Assembly (NCBI GenBank): GCA_017935045.1
Contig: JAGBIJ010000039.1
Span: forward strand, 48,179 to 112,178
Direction: 5' to 3'
DNA from: Muribaculaceae bacterium
GTDB lineage: Bacteria > Bacteroidota > Bacteroidia > Bacteroidales > Muribaculaceae
Length of the DNA stretch: 64,000 nt
Shown here piece after piece: positions 26,867-35,596 of this stretch. Within the stretch, counting starts at the first letter, position 1. Each line of letters begins with the position of its first letter. The position numbers were made by a program, and so were the translations under genes. The notes beneath the pieces were generated by a model. The model made no database searches. It was not told the origin of the DNA and saw only the letters and a list, made by a program, of their open reading frames with translations.

Positions 26867-28734
26867 TGGAACTCATTAAGCACGAGTGTGGTGTGGCGAT
26901 GATCAGGCTGCTGAAGCCGCTGGAGTATTATCGCAAAAAATATGGTACGGAATCATACGGCCTCAATAAGCTGTATCTTCTGATGGAGAAACAGCATAAC
27001 CGAGGTCAGGAAGGCGCCGGCATAGGCTGTGTGAAACTCGATGTGCCGCCAGGCAACGAATATATCTTCCGAGAGCGTGCGGAAGGAAGCGACGCCATCC
27101 GCACAATCTTCGACAATGCCCATACGGCTATGGAGCGCGCACGCAGAGAGAACGCCGCCGCTGTGCCTTTCATTGGCGAGGCATACATGGGACACTTGCG
27201 CTACAGTACCACCGGCCGCTCCGGTCTCAGCTACGTGCATCCGTTTTTGCGACGCAATAACTGGAGCGCGCGCAACATGCTGCTGTGCGGCAATTTCAAT
27301 ATGACCAATGTCGATGAGATATTCGCAGGTATCACAGCTACCGGACAGCATCCACGACTGTATGCCGATACATTTCTGCTGCTCGAACAGCTCGGACATG
27401 CCCTTGACCGCGAGAACGAGCGACTGTATGAACTGCATCGTGATTCAGGAGAGAAAGGGCTCACGCTGGCAGCATCCATAGCCCGCGACCTTAATGTGGC
27501 CAACATGCTGAGGCGTTGTGCCCCGACGTGGGACGGCGGCTACGTAATCTGCGGTATAGTCGGCAACGGAGACCTGTGGTCTATGCGTGACCCCAAAGGC
27601 ATACGTCCCGCTTTCTGGTATGCCGATGATGAAGTCGTAGTCATAGCTTCCGAACGCCCGGTAATCCAGACGGTCTTTGACCTGACTGAAAACGACGTGA
27701 AGGAGCTTGCTCCCGGCGAAGCCCTCATAGTCGACCGCGATTCCACATGGCGCCTTGAGCGCATATTGCCTGAAGGAGACAATAGCCGATGCTCGTTTGA
27801 ACGCATATATTTCTCGCGCGGTTCCGATGCCGACATATATAAAGAGCGCAAGGAGCTGGGATGCCAGCTCGTGCCACAAGTACTTGAAGCGGTGGATTAT
27901 GATACCGACAACACCGTCTTTTCTTTCATACCCAATACCGCTGAGGTAGCCTTCTACGGCATGATACAGGGCCTTGAGGAACACCTCATACAGAAAAAGG
28001 TAGATCTGCTGGCGGCTTTGACTCAGGATAGCGACGGGCGTCGCCGCGCCGAGGAGATTTTACGCAAACGCATACGGCAGGAGAAAGTGACAATCAAGGA
28101 CATAAAGTTGCGCACTTTCATAGCCGAAGGAGCGAGCCGCGATGACCTTGCCTCGCATGTCTACGATGTGACTTACGGCATAGTCCGCCCTTATACAGAC
28201 TCCCTCGTGGTCATCGACGACTCTATAGTGCGTGGCACAACACTCCGGCAGAGTATAATACGCATACTCGACCGACTGCATCCACGCAGAATAGTGATTG
28301 TGAGCAGCGCTCCTCAAGTGCGGTATCCGGACTGTTATGGCATCGATATGAGCCGCATGGGAGAGTTCATAGCTTTCCGCGCAGCCATAGAGTTGCTCCG
28401 CGAGCGTGGCAGACAGGACATCATCGACTCGGTCTATGCCCGGTGCAAGGCTCAGGAGGGGCTGCCTAAAGAGGAGTGCGTGAACTATGTCAAAGAGATT
28501 TACGCGCCTTTCAGCGATGAGGAGATTTCCGCCAAAATCGCCGAGATGCTCACACCGGACGGTACTCAGGCAGAGGTAAGAATCGTATACCAGAAGCTTG
28601 CCGACATGCACCGGGCCATTCCCGGACATCCGGGAGACTGGTACTTCAGCGGAGACTATCCCACACCCGGTGGCACACGTCTGGTAAGCCATGCATTCAT
28701 CAATTACTACGAGGGAAATGTCGAAGCAAGGTAA
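26863..28734 (+). CDS. purF: Amidophosphoribosyltransferase-like protein (long Bacteroidales form)
   Basis: A 623-residue enzyme, more than 100 residues longer than E. coli PurF. An eight-residue propeptide (MMELIKHE) precedes Cys9 of CGVAMI, the residue expected to become the N-terminal nucleophile of the glutaminase domain after cleavage. The glutaminase domain keeps [10 protein letters not shown] and [12 protein letters not shown], and the phosphoribosyltransferase domain keeps the PRPP loop [12 protein letters not shown] with Asp452-Asp453. The extra length is spread over an insert around 380-420 and a C-terminal extension. The usual role is the first committed step of purine synthesis; a second, [14 protein letters not shown] PurF elsewhere in the genome is possible, so the precise role is inferred. 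Confidence 0.85.
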   Translation: MMELIKHECGVAMIRLLKPLEYYRKKYGTESYGLNKLYLLMEKQHNRGQEGAGIGCVKLDVPPGNEYIFRERAEGSDAIRTIFDNAHTAMERARRENAAAVPFIGEAYMGHLRYSTTGRSGLSYVHPFLRRNNWSARNMLLCGNFNMTNVDEIFAGITATGQHPRLYADTFLLLEQLGHALDRENERLYELHRDSGEKGLTLAASIARDLNVANMLRRCAPTWDGGYVICGIVGNGDLWSMRDPKGIRPAFWYADDEVVVIASERPVIQTVFDLTENDVKELAPGEALIVDRDSTWRLERILPEGDNSRCSFERIYFSRGSDADIYKERKELGCQLVPQVLEAVDYDTDNTVFSFIPNTAEVAFYGMIQGLEEHLIQKKVDLLAALTQDSDGRRRAEEILRKRIRQEKVTIKDIKLRTFIAEGASRDDLASHVYDVTYGIVRPYTDSLVVIDDSIVRGTTLRQSIIRILDRLHPRRIVIVSSAPQVRYPDCYGIDMSRMGEFIAFRAAIELLRERGRQDIIDSVYARCKAQEGLPKEECVNYVKEIYAPFSDEEISAKIAEMLTPDGTQAEVRIVYQKLADMHRAIPGHPGDWYFSGDYPTPGGTRLVSHAFINYYEGNVEAR

Positions 28735-30541
28735 ACGCCGGCTTGAACTCCTGGCGCCCGCACGCGATGCCCGCACGGGTATCGCGGCGATTACCCATGG
28801 AGCCGATGCTGTATATATCGGGCCGGCTATGTTCGGCGCCAGGGCCTCGGCGGCGAATACGACCGACGACATCCGTATGCTTACGGACTATGCACACCGC
28901 TTTCGCTCAAAGGTATATGCTACAGTCAATACCATAATCTACGACAGTGAGCTGAAACAGGTAGAAAAGCTGATAACTGAGCTGTATCATGCCGGAGTCG
29001 ACGCGCTTATAGTGCAGGATATGGGTATTCTGCGGCTTGACATACCTCCCATTGAGCTTCATGCCAGCACCCAGTGTGACACTCGCACGCCTGAGAAAGC
29101 CAGATTTCTGGAAGAAGCAGGCTTTTCTCAGATTGTACTTGCGCGTGAGCTGACGCTGGAGCAAATTAAAGATATACACCGGGCCGTGCGTACTCCTCTT
29201 GAATGTTTCATACATGGAGCTTTATGTGTATGCTATTCCGGACGATGCCAGGCGTCATACGCCGTCTGCGGACGAAGCGCCAACCGGGGTAACTGCGCGC
29301 AACTCTGCCGTCTGCCTTACACTCTGACTGACCGGAACGGTAAAGTGATAGTCAAAGACAAACACTTGCTCTCGCTACGTGACTTCAACGCCACATCGCT
29401 GCTCGGGGAGCTGGCGGAGGCAGGCGCGTCATCATTCAAAATCGAAGGCAGGCTGAAAAACGAGGCGTATGTGAAAAATGTGACCGCATGGTATCGCCGA
29501 CAACTGGATGCTGTCATTGCTTCGGCTCCCGACAAGTACGAGCGAGCGTCATGCGGTTCAGTCGACCTGAGATTCGACCCGAATCCATACAAAAGTTTCA
29601 ATCGCGGGTTTACTACATATTTCCTGTCGGAACGCCGTCCTCGCTCCATAACGTCTCCCGACACACCCAAATCGCTTGGCGAACCGGTATGCGCTGACAC
29701 AGAGCTGCATGCGGGCGACGGGCTTTCCTTCTTTTCCAAAGGAGAATACATCGGGGTGCGCGTCAACAAAGTGGAGCAGGGCAGACCGATAGCAGCCAAA
29801 AACATACGTATACCCTCCGGCACGCAGCTTTACCGTACGTATGACTATCATCACGAGAAAGAGATGCTGTCGCCGGAAAGCGCGCAACGCACAGTTCGAG
29901 TGGATATTGAGCTTTATCACAACCGCGTGACTGCTACTGACGAGCGCGGATGCCGCGTGACAGTGCCTTTTAACGGTACTGTTGACAAAGCACGCAAACC
30001 GATGGACTGCCGTCCGGTCTTTGAGAAATTAGGCGGAACCATCTATCGGCTCGGCGACTTTAAGCAACATATCCCGGAAGACATGTTTATCCCCCGGTCC
30101 GAGCTTACTGCCTTGCGGCGCAAACTGATTGAGGCGCTTGACTGCAATGCGCAGACAACTTGTCCGCGACCGCTGCGCCGTGAAGAGAACAGAGACTATC
30201 CCTATCCGATGCAATATCTTGAAAGCTCGGATAATGTCAGTAACCGCGTGGCCGAAGAATTTTACAAATCCCACGGAGTAATAGAGACCGGGCAGGCTCT
30301 GGAGAAAACTGCGGCAGGCATACGTGAAAAAGCGGCAGACACAGTCGTGATGCAGACGCGTCACTGCGTGCTGCGCGAGCTCGGATTATGCCGCAGAGAG
30401 GGACACCGGCCGGCTGAACCGCTTACACTACGCAACAGCGGAGGCGCAGTCTTCCGCCTCAGTTTCGACTGTGAGGCTTGCGAAATGCGACTGATAATGC
30501 CCGACAAACCATCGGTACTGACTGACGATTATCGGAAATAG
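28718..30541 (+). CDS. U32 family peptidase/RNA-hydroxylase-like protein
   Basis: A 607-residue protein. The start at 28718 ([17 protein letters not shown]) overlaps the purF end by 17 bases and has GAGGGA just upstream; the earlier ATG at 28691 gives a non-family leader. The U32 signature is intact in ECFIHGALCVCYSGRCQAS, with further cysteines in AVCGRSANRGNCAQLCR that probably bind an iron-sulfur cluster. Once called collagenases, U32 members such as TrhP and RlhA are now known to hydroxylate tRNA or rRNA; which applies here cannot be told. The C-terminal third is the DUF3656-like extension. Its stop overlaps the convergent MBL gene by 13 bases. Confidence 0.85.
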   Translation: MSKQGKRRLELLAPARDARTGIAAITHGADAVYIGPAMFGARASAANTTDDIRMLTDYAHRFRSKVYATVNTIIYDSELKQVEKLITELYHAGVDALIVQDMGILRLDIPPIELHASTQCDTRTPEKARFLEEAGFSQIVLARELTLEQIKDIHRAVRTPLECFIHGALCVCYSGRCQASYAVCGRSANRGNCAQLCRLPYTLTDRNGKVIVKDKHLLSLRDFNATSLLGELAEAGASSFKIEGRLKNEAYVKNVTAWYRRQLDAVIASAPDKYERASCGSVDLRFDPNPYKSFNRGFTTYFLSERRPRSITSPDTPKSLGEPVCADTELHAGDGLSFFSKGEYIGVRVNKVEQGRPIAAKNIRIPSGTQLYRTYDYHHEKEMLSPESAQRTVRVDIELYHNRVTATDERGCRVTVPFNGTVDKARKPMDCRPVFEKLGGTIYRLGDFKQHIPEDMFIPRSELTALRRKLIEALDCNAQTTCPRPLRREENRDYPYPMQYLESSDNVSNRVAEEFYKSHGVIETGQALEKTAAGIREKAADTVVMQTRHCVLRELGLCRREGHRPAEPLTLRNSGGAVFRLSFDCEACEMRLIMPDKPSVLTDDYRK

Positions 30542-31170
30542 GGATTATGATGCTTTTCACTGCCTATTGTAGATGATGGGCCGTGGCCTGGGAGTACCAC
30601 AGTATCGTCCGGAAGTGTCAGGAGTTTGCTGCGGATGGCATAGACCAGCGTGTCGAAGTCTCCGCCAGGCAGGTCGGTGCGTCCTATGCTCCCCTGAAAC
30701 AGTGCGTCGCCTGTGATGAGATAGCCGCCTTCCTGATCATACAGAGCTATTGACCCGGGACTGTGACCCGGGACTGCCAAAACCTGAAGCCTGCCATTGC
30801 CGACTCTGACTTCATCGCCATCCTCAAGATAAGTGCTTATTTCCACTATCTCAGGCGCATGCCGCATACCGAACGCCGCGGCCTGCTCTCTTACACGCTG
30901 GCCGAGAAATTCATCCTTGCGGCTGCCTTCGGGAGACAAGCCATAGAGCTGGCGGATGAAGCCGTTGCCCATCACGTGGTCCACGTGCTGATGGGTATTT
31001 ATCAGATGGACAGGCTGAAGTCCCTTGGAGTCAATGAACCGCACTATATGCGCGACATCAGTATTGTCTACCATACCTGGGTCGATTATCGCACATTGCG
31101 AGGTAGCGGAATCGTAGACTACATACGTATTCTCCCCAAAATCATTAAATGTAAATACGGCTACTTTCAT
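30529..31170 (-). CDS. MBL-fold metallo-hydrolase (glyoxalase II-like)
   Basis: A 213-residue cytoplasmic hydrolase. The metal motif HQHVDH is at 60-65, and PGHSPGSIAL and GDALFQGSIGRTDLPGG follow in the order seen in glyoxalase II-like proteins. The start at 31170 (MKVAVFTFND) is supported by the four-base overlap with the rsmG stop; the ORF extends eight codons further upstream without family likeness. Substrate unknown, perhaps a thioester such as S-lactoylglutathione analogue or a persulfide. It is the last gene of the lpxA-cdsA-rsmG operon. Confidence 0.88.
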   Translation of the reverse strand: MKVAVFTFNDFGENTYVVYDSATSQCAIIDPGMVDNTDVAHIVRFIDSKGLQPVHLINTHQHVDHVMGNGFIRQLYGLSPEGSRKDEFLGQRVREQAAAFGMRHAPEIVEISTYLEDGDEVRVGNGRLQVLAVPGHSPGSIALYDQEGGYLITGDALFQGSIGRTDLPGGDFDTLVYAIRSKLLTLPDDTVVLPGHGPSSTIGSEKHHNPYFR

Positions 31171-31796
31171 TTTACCGGAGTATAGGTTATACATTTGGTA
31201 GCGAAGAATTCCTCATCAGGAAAAAAGCCTGACAGGGGGATAATCTCCGTCATCTTCTTATAACGTCCGAGTTCCTGCTCAAGTTCGCCCCCTTTCAGGG
31301 TTATGACTCCGTTGGGAATACCATTGCGCTCCTCTGCGGAGATATTCTTACGACTCAGCTTAATCAAGTCGGGCAGGGGCATTACGGCCCGGCTGACCAC
31401 AAAATCCACTTTTTCTTTACATTCGGCGATGTCGCCATGCTGGAAGCTGACATTTACCAGTCCGAGCGCACCGGCTATCTCGGTAGCTACCCGTATTTTT
31501 TTGCCGATACGGTCTATCAGATGAAAATGCGCTTCCGGAAACAATACCGCCAGCGGAAGACCAGGCAGTCCGCCCCCACAGCCGAAGTCAAGTACACGTG
31601 TGCCGGGAGTAAAGCGCACGAAGCGACCGATAGCGAGCGAATGAAGCAGATGCCGCACCTCCAGATTGTCGATATCTTTGCGCGAAATGACATTGATTTT
31701 ACTGTTCCACTCCGGATACAGGGTCGTCATCGCCTCAAACTGCTCTTTCTGCTCAGCGGTAAGCTCCGGGAAATATTCGGTAATTTTGTCTATCAT
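31167..31796 (-). CDS. rsmG: 16S rRNA m7G527 methyltransferase
   Basis: A 209-residue Rossmann methyltransferase that modifies G527 of 16S rRNA using S-adenosylmethionine. The SAM motif VLDFGCGGGLPGLPLAVLFP and the downstream VDFVVSRAVMPL are diagnostic. Start and stop each overlap a neighbour by four bases (cdsA upstream, MBL downstream), which fixes the frame boundaries well. Length matches the family. Confidence 0.95.
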   Translation of the reverse strand: MIDKITEYFPELTAEQKEQFEAMTTLYPEWNSKINVISRKDIDNLEVRHLLHSLAIGRFVRFTPGTRVLDFGCGGGLPGLPLAVLFPEAHFHLIDRIGKKIRVATEIAGALGLVNVSFQHGDIAECKEKVDFVVSRAVMPLPDLIKLSRKNISAEERNGIPNGVITLKGGELEQELGRYKKMTEIIPLSGFFPDEEFFATKCITYTPVK

Positions 31797-32659
31797 ATAG
31801 AAGTGCTTATCATACTGAACAGCATAAGCGCCAGAGTCACGGCAGGCATGGCGAAAAGCATTGAGTCGATTCTATCAAGAATACCGCCGTGGCCGGGAAT
31901 CAGTTTGCCGGAATCCTTGACACCCACGCTGCGTTTAATCATGGATTCAAGCAGATCTCCGAGCGTGGAGAAAACGCAGACCGTGACGGGCACGACCACT
32001 CCCAGCCCGAATGTGCCGAGGTGCAGAGGTCCGCACATGGCGCCGCTCAGCCCCGTGTAGGCAAGTATTATTCCCGTCAGAGTGCTGACAGCCAGACCTC
32101 CGAAGAAGCCCTCCCACGATTTCTTGGGCGACAGACGCTCAAACAATCTATGCTTTCCTATAGCGCTGCCTACCAGGAAGGCTCCTGTGTCATTAAGCCA
32201 TATCAGTATAAATGTGAGCAATACCAGACCCGTCGAAATCATACACAGATATTGGGCTGTCAACAGACCGATGCCTATGTACATTTGTCCGAACATCGAG
32301 TAAGCCAGTTCCCGTGTGGCGTTTCCCTCTTTCATATACAGCGCGGCACACATACGCGCCAGCATATATATCAGATAGCATACGCCCACCACAATACCCG
32401 AAGCGACGGGCGGTATGGTCGCCGCATTGTCAAGCAAAAGCATGAACGACAACAGACACATTATGCCGTATATATCCAAAGCGCAGACAGGGGAGGGCTG
32501 GCCTCCTCTGTCTGATGTCACGGCACTCAGCTCTATCACTCCGAATATGCCGAAAGCCATGCACAAAAACATGAACGCCGCATCGGTGTACAGCAGCGTG
32601 CCGACTATCAGCGCGACATAAAGCAGTCCGGAAACAGAGCGCAACGCGATATTCTTCAT
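31793..32659 (-). CDS. cdsA: Phosphatidate cytidylyltransferase
   Basis: A 288-residue integral membrane enzyme making CDP-diacylglycerol from phosphatidate and CTP, the branch point of phospholipid synthesis. Seven to eight hydrophobic segments are seen. The family signature spans LSPKKSWEGFFGG, GDLLESMIKRSVGVKDSGKL and PGHGGILDRIDS, which bind the metal and nucleotide. It overlaps rsmG by four bases and follows lpxA by three, so lpxA-cdsA-rsmG-MBL form a tight operon. Confidence 0.95.
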   Translation of the reverse strand: MKNIALRSVSGLLYVALIVGTLLYTDAAFMFLCMAFGIFGVIELSAVTSDRGGQPSPVCALDIYGIMCLLSFMLLLDNAATIPPVASGIVVGVCYLIYMLARMCAALYMKEGNATRELAYSMFGQMYIGIGLLTAQYLCMISTGLVLLTFILIWLNDTGAFLVGSAIGKHRLFERLSPKKSWEGFFGGLAVSTLTGIILAYTGLSGAMCGPLHLGTFGLGVVVPVTVCVFSTLGDLLESMIKRSVGVKDSGKLIPGHGGILDRIDSMLFAMPAVTLALMLFSMISTSI

Positions 32660-32662
32660 CTG

Positions 32663-33463
32663 TCAATAATCTTCATTATAATTCTGAGGCGCAGCTGCGA
32701 TATTCATACTGTGATCCCTGATGAATGTCAGGATAGCGTCACGCTCTTTCGTAGGGCTTACATCTTCCTGAATACGCCTCATCGCATTAAACAGCGACGT
32801 ACCGCACTGGTAAATATGACGATAACACTTGGCTATGTCATCTATACGGTCTTCGCTGAAATGCCCCTTGCGCAAAATGAAGGCATTGACACCGTAATAG
32901 GAAATGGGGTTGTGGGCCATTATGGCATAAGGAGGCACATTACTGTTCACACGACAGCCCCCCTTTATCAACACCCACTCACCCACATGACATTTCTCAT
33001 GCACGATGACGCCTGACGACAGTATCGCATAGTTGGAGATACGGCAGTCGCCGGCAACCTTCACGCCATTGCCCAGCACACAATAGTCGCCTATATGGGA
33101 ATCGTGGCCGATATGGCTCTGTGCCATGACAAAAGAGTTGCTGCCGACCGATGTCTCTCCCCCCTCATGGATGGAGCGATTGATAATGACATGCTGATAT
33201 ATTTTGGTGTTGTCAGCTATCGTACAGCGGCCTTTCTCTCCTTTCCAGCGGAAATCCTGCGGATCGGCGCCAATCACGCATCCGTCATATATCATCACAT
33301 TCTTACCCAGTGTAGTGCCGCCTATGATACTGGCGTGAGACATTATGTGGCAGCCAGAGCCTATTTCCACATCCTTGTCAATGAAGACAAAAGCATCCAC
33401 TTTTACGTCTTCTGCAAGACGGGCGTCAGGGTGGACATACGCAAGAGGACTTATCATGGCCAT
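32663..33463 (-). CDS. lpxA: UDP-N-acetylglucosamine acyltransferase
   Basis: A 266-residue left-handed beta-helix protein catalysing the first step of lipid A synthesis. Hexapeptide repeats run through the first 190 residues (VHPDARLAEDVKVDAFVFID onward), with QSHIGHDSHIGDYCVL carrying the catalytic histidine region; the C-terminal helical part completes the trimer fold. Start at 33463 (MAMISPLAYV) or two codons later are equally plausible. It heads an envelope-lipid operon with cdsA, downstream of a recognisable promoter. Confidence 0.95.
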   Translation of the reverse strand: MAMISPLAYVHPDARLAEDVKVDAFVFIDKDVEIGSGCHIMSHASIIGGTTLGKNVMIYDGCVIGADPQDFRWKGEKGRCTIADNTKIYQHVIINRSIHEGGETSVGSNSFVMAQSHIGHDSHIGDYCVLGNGVKVAGDCRISNYAILSSGVIVHEKCHVGEWVLIKGGCRVNSNVPPYAIMAHNPISYYGVNAFILRKGHFSEDRIDDIAKCYRHIYQCGTSLFNAMRRIQEDVSPTKERDAILTFIRDHSMNIAAAPQNYNEDY

Positions 33464-33504
33464 AATCGTAATATTTAAGGGTTACACAATTTTCAAACAA
33501 TATA

Positions 33505-33535
33505 CAAAATTAGCTAAAAAAATCAATAATACAAG
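33505..33535 (-). promoter_or_regulatory. Promoter of lpxA operon
   Basis: On the minus strand CTTG (33532-33535; one mismatch) is followed after 19 bases by a perfect TAATTTTG (33505-33512). The predicted leader is about 35 bases. Confidence 0.65.
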
Positions 33536-33661
33536 CGCCAGCCCCAATTTTTTTACGTGCTAAAGTATGGTTATGAAGATAAATATAAGATTTATACGAA
33601 TATCATTGTAGCCGATTATGGCGGCCTGTAAACGCAAACTTACAGAACCGATGGAGGTTGG

Positions 33662-33682
33662 GAAGAGCTGACCAAGCTCTTC
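33662..33682 (-). terminator. Hairpin at the end of cca
   Basis: GAAGAGCT (33662-33669) pairs perfectly with AGCTCTTC (33675-33682) around a five-base loop. It begins inside the cca stop codon. There is no T-run on the minus strand; on the plus strand a short T-run follows. Confidence 0.5.
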
Positions 33683-35177
33683 ATACATTATTTTTCTCTT
33701 TAGTATCTTTGGCGCCAGGGCTTTTGCGGCCTTTCCGGCTGCGGTGCCAACGGCGCTGCGGCGTTTTCCGACGTGTGTTCCTGGCCTGATTCCGGTCTGG
33801 AGGCGTCTGGCTTTCGGGCATGCGGATAGCGGCCGCCTCCTGAGGATGATATTCACTCACAAGCCTCTCGAACTCCTGACGGCTGCGCAGCGGATTGATG
33901 AAGGCCATGTCGAGCATGTAGCGCAATGTGTCTTCTACAAGCGGCCCGGGAGTAATATGCAGCAACTTCTTTATGCGCCGCTCCGCAAATGGCAGATGGT
34001 ATGTGTACATGTCTGTGCCTGCACGATGCAGTTCTTCCAGCCGGATTCTGATGGCTTCGGTCTGACGTGGCATATCGTGCTTGTTGATGGCCTCAATCAA
34101 TGTAAGCAGGGCATCCAGCCGTTCGGGCTTGCCACAGGCATATTGCAGCTTGCGCAGATCGGCATCCTTCATATTCTCGGCGAGCGCTCCCCATGACCGA
34201 GTGTCGAGAGCGTGCTCGGCAAGCAAAAGCACCTCCTTGATGAATGGATTGTGGTATTTCAGACTGAGCATGGCCTGAATCATGACATGCCGGCCTCTCT
34301 GATGCAATTTGCCCGGTAACTGCAGCATATTATACAGCAGCGCCGCCATACGCAGTGTCATACTCTTGTCGGAAAGCGCGGAGAGGACAGATAAGGTCTT
34401 GTTCCACAATGGACTGCCATCTGATTGACGGCCACACAGCAGCTCAAGTTGCGGCATGATATATGGCAGCACGCCACATTCGCGCAGCAGGCGCAGGGCC
34501 TGGTCAACATTTCGGGAAGCCAGAATCTTCTCAAATTCTCCGCGCATACGCTCCGGCTTGATGATTGACAGCCTGCTGACATTGCGCTTCATTGAATCAA
34601 AAATATCTGCCGGCAATTCCCAACCCAGACGGGTGGCAAACCGGATAGTGCGGAGTATGCGTATGGGGTCATCATCATAAGTGCTGTCCGGATCGCTCGG
34701 TGTACATATTATCCGGTTCCTGATGTCACTGAGACCGCGACCGGTAAGATCAATGATTTTACCGTTGGAGATATCGTAATAAAGCGAGTTGATGGTAAGG
34801 TCGCGACGAAAACAGTCGTCTTTGAGCGAGCCGAATGCCGTCTCGGGATTCCGGGAATTACGATCGGTGTACTTTTCAGCACGGGTCTGCACCATCTCTA
34901 TGTCATCATGCGGAAACGCCTTTAGTCTTGTCATGGCAGTCCCGTATTTTTCAAATTTTACGGGAGAGCCTATAGTCAGACGTTTGGAACGCAGCCAGTC
35001 GGCAAACTCTATGCCACCGCCCGGCAGATCTATAGCAAGGTCTACATCTGTGATGTCTCCGCCCAGAACCATATCGCGGCAGCATCCACCCACTGTAAAC
35101 AGATGACCTTCCCATTTGGTCCCGGCTATTTTGTCACGCAAATAAGCGCATATTTTTCGATATAACTTTGTATTCAT
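33681..35177 (-). CDS. cca: CCA tRNA nucleotidyltransferase with degenerate HD domain
   Basis: A 498-residue enzyme adding CCA to tRNA 3' ends. The start at 35177 (MNTKLYRKI) is chosen because the upstream ORF extension is non-family and contains the promoter. The head has GGCCRDMVLGG and the catalytic pair Asp44/Asp46 in DITDVDL, then the RRDLTIN and ATRLGWELP segments of neck and body. The HD phosphohydrolase domain usual here has lost its metal ligands: the first His is replaced in LWNKTLSVL (about 257-265), and the His-Asp pair reads Tyr-Asn (282-283) in LLYNMLQLPG. A strongly basic 33-residue tail (466-498) follows. CCA addition should be intact, phosphatase activity absent. Confidence 0.92.
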   Translation of the reverse strand: MNTKLYRKICAYLRDKIAGTKWEGHLFTVGGCCRDMVLGGDITDVDLAIDLPGGGIEFADWLRSKRLTIGSPVKFEKYGTAMTRLKAFPHDDIEMVQTRAEKYTDRNSRNPETAFGSLKDDCFRRDLTINSLYYDISNGKIIDLTGRGLSDIRNRIICTPSDPDSTYDDDPIRILRTIRFATRLGWELPADIFDSMKRNVSRLSIIKPERMRGEFEKILASRNVDQALRLLRECGVLPYIMPQLELLCGRQSDGSPLWNKTLSVLSALSDKSMTLRMAALLYNMLQLPGKLHQRGRHVMIQAMLSLKYHNPFIKEVLLLAEHALDTRSWGALAENMKDADLRKLQYACGKPERLDALLTLIEAINKHDMPRQTEAIRIRLEELHRAGTDMYTYHLPFAERRIKKLLHITPGPLVEDTLRYMLDMAFINPLRSRQEFERLVSEYHPQEAAAIRMPESQTPPDRNQARNTRRKTPQRRWHRSRKGRKSPGAKDTKEKNNV

Positions 35178-35206
35178 CGCAATAAAAGATGGCACAAAAT
35201 AATATG

Positions 35207-35238
35207 CAAAAATAATAATTCTCCGAAAACTATACAAT
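35207..35238 (-). promoter_or_regulatory. Promoter of cca
   Basis: On the minus strand ATTG (35235-35238; one mismatch), 20 bases, then TATTTTTG (35207-35214; full match). The expected leader is about 25 bases. The remaining intergenic sequence up to the tRNA promoter (35239-35396) holds nothing I recognise. Confidence 0.6.
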
Positions 35239-35396
35239 ACTGTGCGGCATGCCATGCGTCCGGTGCGGTCCGGGCAGGGGAGTGCTGCTTACAAAACAAG
35301 CCTTGTGAATGTCGAATAAATCATAAATCTAACATCCGGAATATCAACATTTTAAAGGAGATATTTTTTGTATCCGGTAAAAAATCCTGAAAAAAT

Positions 35397-35427
35397 TTTG
35401 CCAGATTAAAAAAATGTCGTAACTTTG
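35397..35427 (+). promoter_or_regulatory. Promoter of the CAU tRNA
   Basis: TTTG (35397-35400), 19 bases, TAACTTTG (35420-35427): a perfect consensus promoter about 42 bases before the tRNA. Confidence 0.85.
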
Positions 35428-35469
35428 CACTCGCAAAACGGAAAGAGATTCATTCTACAATCCGGACGA

Positions 35470-35543
35470 GGCGGGATAGCTCAGTTGGTTAGAGCGTCGG
35501 ATTCATAACCCGGAGGTCTCGAGTTCAATTCTCGATCCCGCTA
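35470..35543 (+). tRNA. tRNA-Met (CAU), possibly elongator
   Basis: A 74-base cloverleaf: acceptor GGCGGGA/TCCCGCT, D-stem GCTC/GAGC, anticodon loop TTCATAA with CAU, T-stem TCGAG/CTCGA around TTCAATT, discriminator A, and no encoded CCA. The anticodon stem TCGGA/CCCGG has an A-C mismatch at 31-39. The acceptor pair G1-U72 and the paired T-arm make it an elongator rather than an initiator tRNA; a lysidine-modified isoleucine tRNA with the same CAU anticodon cannot be excluded from sequence alone. Confidence 0.92.
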
Positions 35544-35548
35544 CTTTA

Positions 35549-35586
35549 AGCTCCCTGAAATTCTATAATTTCAAGGAGCTTTTTTC
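35549..35586 (+). terminator. Terminator of the tRNA transcript
   Basis: AGCTCC then GAAAT (35549-35562) pair with ATTTC and GGAGCT (35568-35580) with small CT/AA mismatches, followed by a run of six T. A strong intrinsic terminator, just after the tRNA. Confidence 0.85.
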
Positions 35587-35596
35587 ATGCACTTTT

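Noticed and set aside
33560-33688. 43-residue minus-strand ORF between cca and lpxA
   Set aside because: It begins inside the cca stop/terminator hairpin, and its composition is not convincing.
35163-35170. Plus-strand TAACTTTG at the start of cca
   Set aside because: It is the complement of the first cca codons, has no useful downstream plus-strand gene, and is best explained by chance.
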